From: an uncultured Verrucomicrobiota bacterium | Lineage (GTDB): Bacteria; Verrucomicrobiota; Verrucomicrobiia; Limisphaerales; UBA1096 | Length of the DNA stretch: 5,011 bases | Reading direction: 5' to 3' | Assembly: GCA_913050205.1 (NCBI GenBank) | Contig: CAJXAU010000164.1 | Coordinates: 1-5,011 of the forward strand | In this document: in pieces, positions 1 to 5,011 of the stretch | Layout of the letters: each line of letters starts with the position of its first letter | Numbering within the stretch: position 1 is the first letter of the stretch | Notes under the pieces: model-generated | What the model saw: the letters and a program-made list of their open reading frames with translations, nothing else | Told to the model about the DNA's origin: nothing | Database searches by the model: none | Program-made: the position numbers and the translations under genes

Positions 1-1192
1 CGTGAGCCACATGGACACCTTCGATCCCAAGCCGTATCTCAACCAAAATCACAATAAAAAAACCGGCAAGGGGAATCGGTTTTACAAGGGCGCCGACTGG
101 GCGTTTCGCCGCTACGGCCAGGCCGGCACCGAGGTGAGCGACTTGTTCCCACACATCGGGAGCATGATGGATGACATTTGCGTTATCCGCTCGATGAAAA
201 ACATCAACGGCGACCACTTCGGTGCGACCATCGGCATCCACACCGGTTCGGCCACGTTCAAGCGGCCCAGCATCGGCTCTTGGGTGAGTTACGGTCTGGG
301 GACGGACAACGCAAACCTGCCATCGTTTATGGTCATCGCCCCCGGGCTGCCGTACGCCGGGGGTCAGGTTTGGGGATCAGACTTTCTTCCCGTGCTCCAT
401 CAGGGCACTCGGATCATCCCCGGCGCTGAGCCGATTGCGAACATGCACCGCCGTGCCGCCACGGCCGAAATGCAGGAGGCCGAGCTTGGTTTGCTCCAGT
501 TTTTCAACCAGCAACACTTGCGGGGGCGAGAGAGCGACCCACATCTCAAGGCCCGGATCAAGTCCTTCGAGACTGCGTATGGCATGCAGGCCGAGGCGCC
601 GGAGGCGTTCGACCTCAGCCGTGAATCCGATGCCTCACACCGCCTTTACGGGCTCGAGCGCGGAGACACCGAGGGCTTCGGTTGGCAATGCATGGTTGCC
701 CGAAGGTTGGCCGAGCGCGGTGTCCGGTTCATCGAGTTGATCGATGGCGATACACGGATCGACTACAACTGGGACACTCACGCCAACATGTCCAACTACA
801 ACAAGCTTGCGCGTAACGTTGATAAACCGATCGCCGGGCTGCTGAAGGATTTGAAGTCGCGGGGCATGCTGGAGGATACGCTGGTGGTGTTCGCCACAGA
901 GTTTGGGCGCGGCCCGTATCAGCCTGCGCCCGGTGTCACCGGCCGTGGCCACCACGCGCGGGTGTTTAGTTGCTGGCTTGCCGGTGCCGGGGTTCGTGGC
1001 GGTATGGTTCACGGTGCCAGCGACGAGGTGGGCTTCGACGTCGCCGAGAACCTCGTCACTGTTCATGATTTTCAGGCGACCATTCTCCATCTGCTTGGCA
1101 TCGACCATGAACGGTTGACCTATCGTCATGCCGGGCGCAACTTCCGCCTGACCGACGTCCACGGAAATGTCGTCAAGCCGATCCTTGCCTGA
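1..1192 (+). CDS. DUF1501 family protein, 3' part (5' end outside window)
   Basis: The reading frame is open from base 2 and ends at TGA 1190-1192, giving 396 visible residues. It begins inside the conserved N-terminal family motif (SHMDTFDPKP), which normally follows an export signal and a GGxS turn, so the GTG at base 2 is not the true start and perhaps 50-90 residues are missing. Numbering from base 2, visible family features are D71-H72 with the following TG and RPS-GSW segment (residues 81-94), WDTHAN at 257-262, EFGR at 300-303, GRGHH at 314-318 and the C-terminal VHDFQAT region from residue 354. Known of the family: DUF1501 (PF07394) proteins share the alkaline phosphatase/sulfatase fold, are abundant in Planctomycetes and Verrucomicrobia, usually exported, and often follow a DUF1549/DUF1553 cytochrome-like gene. 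That partner would lie upstream of this window. The biochemical activity is not established. The GRGHHA segment differs slightly from the more usual GRDHHP. Confidence 0.93.
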   Translation, partial: VSHMDTFDPKPYLNQNHNKKTGKGNRFYKGADWAFRRYGQAGTEVSDLFPHIGSMMDDICVIRSMKNINGDHFGATIGIHTGSATFKRPSIGSWVSYGLGTDNANLPSFMVIAPGLPYAGGQVWGSDFLPVLHQGTRIIPGAEPIANMHRRAATAEMQEAELGLLQFFNQQHLRGRESDPHLKARIKSFETAYGMQAEAPEAFDLSRESDASHRLYGLERGDTEGFGWQCMVARRLAERGVRFIELIDGDTRIDYNWDTHANMSNYNKLARNVDKPIAGLLKDLKSRGMLEDTLVVFATEFGRGPYQPAPGVTGRGHHARVFSCWLAGAGVRGGMVHGASDEVGFDVAENLVTVHDFQATILHLLGIDHERLTYRHAGRNFRLTDVHGNVVKPILA

Positions 1193-1197
1193 CACCC

Positions 1198-1230
1198 GCT
1201 TGGCCAGGCGCTTGGCCAAGCCGATTTTTT
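1198..1230 (+). terminator. Intrinsic terminator of the DUF1501 gene
   Basis: A perfect 9-bp stem pairs GCTTGGCCA (1198-1206) with TGGCCAAGC (1213-1221) around a 6-base loop. Six T residues follow at 1225-1230, after a CGA spacer. It starts 5 bases after the DUF1501 stop codon, the expected place for Rho-independent termination. Both arms are copies of the TTGGCCAA palindrome that recurs through the window. Confidence 0.75.
1210..1221. repeat. GCTTGGCCAAGC palindrome, copy 1
   Basis: A perfect 12-base palindrome that supplies the 3' arm of the terminator after the DUF1501 gene. A partial copy (CGCTTGGCCA, 1197-1206) lies immediately upstream and supplies the 5' arm. It is one of six exact TTGGCCAA sites in the window. 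Confidence 0.8.
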
Positions 1231-1367
1231 GATCGGCGAATAATTTGGAAAAAACATTGGTATTTTTGCTTTTTCTACTTGCGAACGCGAAGGGTCGCTC
1301 GTACAACCGACTCCCAGTAGTGCAGTACTACTCTTTGTAAATAATCAAAACCCGTTCTATTAATAAC
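1231..1367 (+). promoter_or_regulatory. AT-rich leader/promoter region of the HU gene
   Basis: This stretch between the DUF1501 terminator and the HU start codon is distinctly AT-rich compared with the surrounding genes and must carry the HU promoter if the upstream terminator works. The best sigma-70-like match is TTGTAA (1335-1340), a 17-base spacer, then TATTAA (1358-1363). This would put the transcription start at about 1368-1371, on top of the ATG, so either the message is leaderless or the real promoter is further upstream in the T- and A-rich tract at 1241-1276. No Shine-Dalgarno sequence precedes the ATG. I see no coding potential here; TAA at 1338-1340 closes the HU frame upstream. 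Confidence 0.4.
1316..1332. repeat. Small inverted repeat in the HU leader
   Basis: AGTAGT (1316-1321) and ACTACT (1327-1332) form a 6-bp inverted repeat around GCAGT. It ends next to the candidate -35 element of the HU gene and could be an operator or leader hairpin. It is short enough to be a chance occurrence. Confidence 0.25.
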
Positions 1368-1658
1368 ATGGCAGACAAACCGTTGACAAAATCGCAGATC
1401 GCAGCAGCTGTCGCTGAGGCGAACGACCTCACCAAGAAGCAGGCATCCGACCTCTTGGCTAACCTGGCCGAACTGGCCATCTCGAGCACCAAGGACACTG
1501 GCGCTTTTACATTCCCCGGCGTCGGCAAGTTGAAACTCGTTAACCGCAAGGCTCGCACGGGTCGCAACCCAGCCACCGGTGAGACCATTCAGATTCCCGC
1601 CAAGACCGTGGTTAAGTTTGCCGTAGCCAAGGCTGCGAAAGACGCCATCGCCGGCTAA
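1368..1658 (+). CDS. HU family DNA-binding protein
   Basis: A complete 96-residue protein, close to the 90-100 residues usual for HU/IHF subunits. HU dimers bind and bend DNA with little sequence preference, compacting the nucleoid and assisting replication, recombination and transcription. The N-terminal helical dimerisation part runs from about residue 6 to 44. The signature stretch follows: GAFTFPGVGKL (45-55), then the DNA-binding beta arm with RKARTGRNPATGE (60-72), where Pro68 is the residue that intercalates between base pairs in HU/IHF structures. A basic C-terminal helix (79-94) completes the fold. The ATG at 1368 is the only plausible start because an in-frame TAA lies at 1338-1340 and there is no other Met. 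It has its own upstream AT-rich region and downstream terminator, so it is probably monocistronic. HU versus IHF subunit cannot be settled by eye; general HU is the safer name. Confidence 0.95.
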   Translation: MADKPLTKSQIAAAVAEANDLTKKQASDLLANLAELAISSTKDTGAFTFPGVGKLKLVNRKARTGRNPATGETIQIPAKTVVKFAVAKAAKDAIAG

Positions 1659-1675
1659 CGAATCTTTTTCCAAGG

Positions 1676-1706
1676 AAAGCGCCCGCAGTTGTCGGGCGCT
1701 TTTTTT
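1676..1706 (+). terminator. Strong intrinsic terminator of the HU gene
   Basis: AAAGCGCCCG (1676-1685) pairs with CGGGCGCTTT (1693-1702) around a 7-base loop. The core is an 8-bp GC-rich stem, and seven T residues run from 1700 to 1706. It begins 17 bases after the HU stop codon, a textbook Rho-independent terminator. The T-run ends only 6 bases before the start codon of the next gene, leaving no room for a separate promoter after it. Confidence 0.92.
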
Positions 1707-1712
1707 GTCTCC

Positions 1713-2726
1713 ATGGAGCAGGCAAAACATCCACTTCGTAAAATCGCAGTCGTCGGTTGCGGCGCAGTCGGAAGCTACTACGGCTCGAGAATCGCCCGGT
1801 CGGGGTGGGATGTACACTTCCTCCTGCGATCTGATTTTGAAGCCGTTGCGGCCAACGGACTGCAGATTCAAAGCGTTGATGGAGACTATTCATTGCGGCC
1901 CAACATTGCGAGGAACCCGGCTGATATCGGCAAATGTGATCTCGTGCTGATCGGGCTTAAATCCACTGCAAACAACCGTTTCGAAGAATTGCTGACCCCG
2001 CTCATTGAAGAGCGAACTGCGCTGCTGACATTGCAAAACGGGCTTGGAAACGAAGCGGAACTAGCCTCACTTTTTCCGGGACAACCGGTATTCGGCGGCA
2101 TGTGTTTTGTTTGCCTCAACCGCTTGGCGCCTGGAGTCATTCATCACATTGCCCACGGCAAGATTGTCATGGGGCGCCACAGCGGGCCGCCTGACGAACT
2201 CACCGAGCGCATCGCCGAGTTGATCCGCAACGCGGGAATCCCTGTCGATGTCTCGCCCGATCTTGAGCGGGCGCATTGGGAGAAACTGATCTGGAACATC
2301 CCATTCAATGGGCTCGGCGTGGCTAGTGCGGCCGGATTGGATGCCGTCCTTGCCGGCGAACTCACAGCAGGCCAAGCCATCGGCCCGTGCCATGCAACCG
2401 ATAGCCTGCTCGACGAAGGGCCATGGGAGCAACTCATCATCGAGTTGATGGATGAAGTCATCGCCACAGGGCGGGGACAGGGGCACGACGTCTCGCCCGA
2501 TCTCGGGCAATACCAACGCGACCGCACCCGGATCATGGGTGCCTACCGTGCCTCAACGCTGATCGATTTTGAGAACAACCGCCCACTGGAACTCGATGCC
2601 CTGATTCGCAAACCACTCGCCGCCGCCCGGGCCGCCGGAGTGGATACACCGCGCTTGGCCAAGCTCTGCTCAGTGCTGGAACAGTTGGTGGGTGAACAAA
2701 AAAACTCGGTCACCGACGGGAACTAA
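1713..2726 (+). CDS. panE: 2-dehydropantoate 2-reductase (ketopantoate reductase, KPR family)
   Basis: A complete 337-residue cytoplasmic enzyme expected to reduce 2-dehydropantoate to (R)-pantoate with NADPH, a step towards pantothenate and coenzyme A. The N-terminal Rossmann fold shows IAVVGCGAVGSYYG (11-24) with the dinucleotide-binding glycines, and LQNG (107-110) carries the conserved active-site Asn109. The C-terminal helical domain has Lys191, Asn195 and Asn199 in the K-x3-N-x3-N pattern of PanE, and Ser281, Asp285 and Glu293 with the same spacing as the substrate-binding Ser/Asp/Glu of the E. coli enzyme. The ATG at 1713 is chosen over the in-frame TTG at 1689, which sits inside the HU terminator loop and would add eight residues before the Rossmann motif. 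There is no visible ribosome binding site. Residues about 210-240 look somewhat longer than in E. coli PanE. Family assignment is firm; the exact substrate is inferred, since KPR paralogues with other 2-oxoacid substrates exist. Confidence 0.88.
   Translation: MEQAKHPLRKIAVVGCGAVGSYYGSRIARSGWDVHFLLRSDFEAVAANGLQIQSVDGDYSLRPNIARNPADIGKCDLVLIGLKSTANNRFEELLTPLIEERTALLTLQNGLGNEAELASLFPGQPVFGGMCFVCLNRLAPGVIHHIAHGKIVMGRHSGPPDELTERIAELIRNAGIPVDVSPDLERAHWEKLIWNIPFNGLGVASAAGLDAVLAGELTAGQAIGPCHATDSLLDEGPWEQLIIELMDEVIATGRGQGHDVSPDLGQYQRDRTRIMGAYRASTLIDFENNRPLELDALIRKPLAAARAAGVDTPRLAKLCSVLEQLVGEQKNSVTDGN
2653..2664. repeat. GCTTGGCCAAGC palindrome, copy 2
   Basis: An exact 12-base palindrome inside the ketopantoate reductase gene, near its 3' end, where the reading frame uses it for Arg-Leu-Ala-Lys-Leu (residues 314-318). 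It is identical to the copies at 1210-1221, 2800-2811 and 4265-4276. Confidence 0.75.
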
Positions 2727-2746
2727 GCCACACTTCCCGAACTGAA

Positions 2747-4264
2747 ATGCGACATTTTTTTATTTTCCTGACAGCCCTTGCTGGGTTCGCCCTTGCTCCG
2801 CTTGGCCAAGCGGACACACGACCAAACATCGTGTTCATGATCGCCGATGACCTTGCGTGGGATGACCTCGGCTGCTCCGGCAATCCCAACGTCAGGACGC
2901 CCCATCTCGATCGCTTGGCCAAGGGCGGCATGCAGTTTACCAACGCGTTCCTCACCATTAGCTCCTGCAGCCCAAGCCGCGCGAGCATCATCACCGGTAC
3001 CTACCCGCACCAGACCGATGCCGAGCAATTGCATTGGCCGCTGCCGGGCGATCGACTGACGTTCGTTGAGCTGCTCAAGGCTTCCGGCTACTGGACAGCC
3101 GCCGCTGGCAAGTGGCATCTCGGCAACGCGGTGAAGGATCGCTTCGACGAGGTGCGCGAGGCCGACGTGTCCGGTTTTCAACTCCCAACCGGGGAGGCGG
3201 CCAAGGAGGGGAAAATCATCCAAAAAGTGATCGGCGACGCCCGCAGTGGCTGCGATCAATGGGTGCCGGTGCTGAAGGCGCGCCCCAAAGACAAACCGTT
3301 TTTCCTCTGGCTTGCCGCGCTCGATCCGCACCGCGATTACGACGAGGGCATCCTTGAGAAACCGCACAAGCCGGAGGACGTCCGGCTTCCCCCGTATGTC
3401 GCCGACACACCGAAGAGCCGGAAGGATTACGCGCTGTATTATGACGAAATCACCCGGCTCGACCGTTTCGTCGGTGAAGTGATGGCCGAGTTAAAGCAAC
3501 AGGGCGTGGCCGACAACACATTCGTGTTGTTTATCAGCGACAACGGCCGCCCCTTCCCCCGCGACAAGACCACACTGTACGACAGCGGCATCCGGACCCC
3601 GTTCATCGTTCACTGGCCGGGCCGCTTCCAACCCGGCGGCAAAAGCAACAGCCTCGTCAGTTCCATCGACATCGGGCCGGCATTCCTGGAGCTGGCCGGT
3701 CTATCCACGCCAACGGTTTTTGAGGGACGCAGTTTTCTGCCTCTGTTGCGTAATCCAAAACTGACCCTGCACGATTTTGTTTTCGCCGAGCGCAACTGGC
3801 ACGACTACGAGGACCGGGTGCGTGCGGTTCGCAACAAGCGCTTCAAGTACATCCGCAATTTTTACGACGATCTTCCCAACACCCCACCGGCCGACGTCGT
3901 CCGGTCGATCGCCTATCGGGAAATGATCCGGCTCCGCGACGAAGGTAAACTCGCTGACGCGCAAAAGAACACCTTCCTCCAGCCAAGGGCCAGTGAGGAG
4001 TTGTACGACATCAAGAATGACCCGTTTGAGCTTCGCAACCTTGCGAGCGATCCCGCGCAGGCCAAGCGGCTGAAGCGGTTCCGCCGTGCCTTGGCCAAGT
4101 GGCAGAAGGACACGAAAGACGTTGAGCCGCCGTTTCGAACGCTCGATGAATTTGGCCGCGAGGACGGCCAAGCGCTTCCGGTACGGGAGCGCCCACGGCC
4201 GGACAAAGTCGAGATGACGAAGCGACTTCGCGAATACTACAACAAAAAGGCCCAACAGCCCTGA
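2747..4264 (+). CDS. Exported sulfatase, heparan N-sulfatase (SGSH)-like
   Basis: A complete 505-residue S1-type sulfatase. Residues 1-22 are a signal peptide (hydrophobic 4-19, probable cleavage after Gly-Gln-Ala22), so the enzyme should act in the periplasm or outside the cell. Metal and active-site residues are Asp34-Asp35, the signature CSPSR (74-78) with Cys74 as the formylglycine precursor, GKWHLG (121-126) giving Lys122 and His124, DPHR (193-196) giving His195, and SDNG (264-267) giving Asp265-Asn266. The DPHR element and the DNGxPFP..(R/K)TxLY pattern resemble human sulfamidase, which suggests N- or O-desulfation of a sulfated glycan; the actual substrate cannot be read from sequence. 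Lys274 stands where I recall the human enzyme having Arg. The C-terminal subdomain ends with ELYDIKNDPFE (418-428) and a basic tail. It starts 20 bases after the reductase gene with no clear Shine-Dalgarno sequence, and may share its transcript. No maturase gene is in view. Confidence 0.93.
   Translation: MRHFFIFLTALAGFALAPLGQADTRPNIVFMIADDLAWDDLGCSGNPNVRTPHLDRLAKGGMQFTNAFLTISSCSPSRASIITGTYPHQTDAEQLHWPLPGDRLTFVELLKASGYWTAAAGKWHLGNAVKDRFDEVREADVSGFQLPTGEAAKEGKIIQKVIGDARSGCDQWVPVLKARPKDKPFFLWLAALDPHRDYDEGILEKPHKPEDVRLPPYVADTPKSRKDYALYYDEITRLDRFVGEVMAELKQQGVADNTFVLFISDNGRPFPRDKTTLYDSGIRTPFIVHWPGRFQPGGKSNSLVSSIDIGPAFLELAGLSTPTVFEGRSFLPLLRNPKLTLHDFVFAERNWHDYEDRVRAVRNKRFKYIRNFYDDLPNTPPADVVRSIAYREMIRLRDEGKLADAQKNTFLQPRASEELYDIKNDPFELRNLASDPAQAKRLKRFRRALAKWQKDTKDVEPPFRTLDEFGREDGQALPVRERPRPDKVEMTKRLREYYNKKAQQP
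2798..2813. repeat. CCGCTTGGCCAAGCGG palindrome, copy 3 (longest)
   Basis: A perfect 16-base palindrome within the signal-peptide coding region of the first sulfatase. Here the reading frame gives Pro-Leu-Gly-Gln-Ala (residues 18-22), a different frame from the Leu-Ala-Lys reading of the other intragenic copies. The repeated DNA is therefore not explained simply by a recurring peptide. Confidence 0.8.
2912..2923. repeat. TTGGCCAA palindrome, copy 4 (CGCTTGGCCAAG)
   Basis: An exact TTGGCCAA octamer inside the first sulfatase gene, encoding Arg-Leu-Ala-Lys in the conserved LDRLAKGG segment. Because LDxLAxxG is a common sulfatase motif, protein constraint may partly explain this copy. The second sulfatase has ATGGCCAAG at the matching place (about 4514-4522). 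Confidence 0.6.
4090..4099. repeat. TTGGCCAA palindrome, copy 5 (CTTGGCCAAG)
   Basis: A perfect 10-base palindrome near the 3' end of the first sulfatase gene, read as Ala-Leu-Ala-Lys-Trp. This region of the protein is a poorly conserved C-terminal tail, so protein constraint is a weak explanation. A half copy (GGCCAAGCGCTT) lies about 75 bases downstream. Confidence 0.6.
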
Positions 4265-4299
4265 GCTTGGCCAAGCGGAAATCGGCTGGCCAAGCGGAA
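4265..4299. repeat. Double palindrome repeat between the two sulfatases
   Basis: The spacer opens with an exact GCTTGGCCAAGC (4265-4276) directly after the stop codon. TGGCCAAGCGGAA occurs twice as a direct repeat (4268-4280 and 4287-4299) with a 19-base period. GCTTGGCCA (4265-4273) can also pair with TGGCCAAGC (4287-4295), forming the same 9-bp stem as the terminator at 1198-1221 but with a 13-base loop and no T-run. It could be a weak terminator, a transcript-stabilising hairpin or an extragenic palindromic repeat. The rest of the 61-base spacer shows only a possible ribosome binding site. Confidence 0.65.
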
Positions 4300-4307
4300 C
4301 GATTTGC

Positions 4308-4313
4308 GGAAGG
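4308..4313 (+). promoter_or_regulatory. Possible ribosome binding site of the second sulfatase
   Basis: GGAAGG lies 12 bases before the ATG at 4326. The sequence resembles a Shine-Dalgarno element, but the spacing is longer than the usual 5-9 bases. It is the best candidate among the four visible start codons in the window. Confidence 0.35.
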
Positions 4314-4325
4314 CTCTCCGCACTT

Positions 4326-5011
4326 ATGAATTCACGAATCCGGACATTCGCGCTTGGTTGCCTGCTGGCCAGTCTGGCAATTGCCCCCGCCCCGCAGGCG
4401 GTTGCCGCCAAGAAAAAATCCCCCAACGTTGTCGTCATTTTCATGGATGACATGGCCTATGCGGACATCGGGCCATTTGGTGCCAAGGCCTACCCGACGC
4501 CGCACCTCGACCGCATGGCCAAGGAGGGGCGCAAGTTCACCGACTTTTACGTGACACAGGCTGTGTGCAGTGCCTCACGCGCCGGGTTGTTGACCGGCTG
4601 CTACAATGTGCGCGTCGGAATTTTCGGGGCACTTGGCCCGAAGTCCAACAACGGCCTGCATGCCAACGAGGTGACGCTGGCCGAGCTTTGCAAGCAGAAG
4701 GGCTACGCCACCGCAATCTACGGCAAATGGCACCTTGGCCATCACAAACAGTTCCTGCCGATGCAGCACGGGTTCGACGATTACTTCGGTTTGCCATACT
4801 CGAACGACATGTGGCCATACCATCCGGGCGTGCTGCACCTGCCGATGAAGGAGCGGCTCAAGCGCTGGCCGCACCTGCCGCTGATCGATAAAAACGAGAT
4901 CATCAACCCGCAGGTCTCCGGCAAGGATCAGGAATTGCTCACGACGCAGTACACCGAGCGAGCTGTTCAGTTCATCGAGAAAAACAAGGACAACCCGTTT
5001 TTCCTCTACGT
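4326..5011 (+). CDS. Exported arylsulfatase A-like sulfatase, 5' part (runs off window end)
   Basis: An open frame from ATG 4326 to the last base gives 228 residues with no stop codon, roughly the first half of a typical S1 sulfatase of 450-550 residues. Residues 1-28 form a signal peptide: Arg4 and Arg6, a hydrophobic core 8-20, and probable cleavage near Ala27 or Ala28. The metal-binding pair is Asp41-Asp42. The active-site signature is CSASR (81-85), with Cys81 the likely formylglycine precursor and Ala83 in place of the commoner Pro; the accepted signature is C/S-x-P/A-x-R. GKWHLGHH (133-140) supplies Lys134 and His136. The HGFDDYFGLPYSND stretch (148-161) matches the pattern of arylsulfatase A and its bacterial relatives. 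It would hydrolyse sulfate esters outside the cytoplasm, with an unknown substrate. It lies 61 bases after the first sulfatase on the same strand, but the two proteins belong to different subgroups, so this is not a recent tandem duplication. Confidence 0.92.
   Translation, partial: MNSRIRTFALGCLLASLAIAPAPQAVAAKKKSPNVVVIFMDDMAYADIGPFGAKAYPTPHLDRMAKEGRKFTDFYVTQAVCSASRAGLLTGCYNVRVGIFGALGPKSNNGLHANEVTLAELCKQKGYATAIYGKWHLGHHKQFLPMQHGFDDYFGLPYSNDMWPYHPGVLHLPMKERLKRWPHLPLIDKNEIINPQVSGKDQELLTTQYTERAVQFIEKNKDNPFFLY

Noticed and set aside
2..4. GTG at the window edge as the true start of the DUF1501 protein
   Set aside because: The next residues belong to a conserved motif that normally sits tens of residues into the protein, after an export signal, so the start is outside the window.
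635..1306. Long minus-strand open frame (223 codons) opposite the DUF1501 gene
   Set aside because: The sense strand carries clear DUF1501 motifs throughout, and the antisense translation shows no recognisable domain. It is a shadow of a GC-rich gene.
1193..1367. Small RNA or small protein gene in the gap before HU
   Set aside because: Beyond the terminator, a short inverted repeat and AT-rich promoter-like DNA, I see no conserved RNA fold or start-stop frame with a ribosome binding site.
1689..1712. TTG start adding eight residues to the ketopantoate reductase
   Set aside because: The extension lies in the loop, 3' arm and T-run of the HU terminator. The Rossmann motif follows the ATG at 1713 at normal distance.
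2717..2761. Terminator for the reductase gene: CGGGAA (2717-2722) with TTCCCG (2734-2739), then a T-run at 2755-2761
   Set aside because: The stem is only 6 bp with an 11-base loop, and the T-run begins 15 bases after it, inside the sulfatase coding sequence. This is too far for an intrinsic terminator, though a weak hairpin over the stop codon remains possible.
3701..4453. Minus-strand open frame (250 codons) across the end of the first sulfatase and start of the second
   Set aside because: It overlaps two well-supported sulfatase genes, crosses their spacer, and has no recognisable motif.
2747..5011. Tandem duplication giving rise to the two sulfatases
   Set aside because: Beyond general S1 motifs the proteins differ (CSPSR with an SGSH-like DPHR element versus CSASR with an arylsulfatase A-like segment), so they are different subgroups rather than recent copies.

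Overview
The window looks like chromosomal DNA from a free-living, probably marine or polysaccharide-degrading member of the PVC superphylum (Verrucomicrobiota or Planctomycetota). The basis is a DUF1501 protein, two exported S1-type sulfatases side by side, a GC content in the high fifties by eye, and weak or absent Shine-Dalgarno sequences. Phylum is an inference from gene content; there is no rRNA or other marker gene here. All genes lie on the + strand.

Layout. Positions 1-1192 hold the 3' part of a DUF1501 gene, closed by an intrinsic terminator (1198-1230). A 175-base AT-rich gap (1193-1367) leads to a complete 96-residue HU-type DNA-binding protein (1368-1658), closed by a strong GC-rich terminator (1676-1706). 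A complete 2-dehydropantoate 2-reductase (KPR/PanE family, 1713-2726) starts only 6 bases after that terminator's T-run. Twenty bases later comes a complete exported sulfatase of heparan N-sulfatase (SGSH-like) type (2747-4264). After a 61-base spacer carrying a repeated palindrome comes the 5' half of a second exported sulfatase, arylsulfatase A-like (4326 to the window end).

How the genes fit together. The sulfatases would remove sulfate groups from sulfated glycans outside the cytoplasm. Their Cys-type active sites need conversion to formylglycine by a maturase that is not in this window. The DUF1501 protein belongs to the alkaline-phosphatase-like fold and is common in the same genomes, but its function is not established. 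HU and the pantoate gene look like housekeeping genes inserted between these catabolic genes, so I do not read the whole window as one pathway. HU appears to be a single-gene transcription unit. KPR and the sulfatases may be co-transcribed, judged only from spacing.

The most unusual signal is the palindrome TTGGCCAA, usually extended to GCTTGGCCAAGC. It occurs six times exactly in 5 kb, both inside genes (in two reading frames) and between genes, and it forms the stem of one terminator and a terminator-like structure at 4265-4295. I found no clearly undescribed multi-gene system, CRISPR array, tRNA, rRNA or mobile element.
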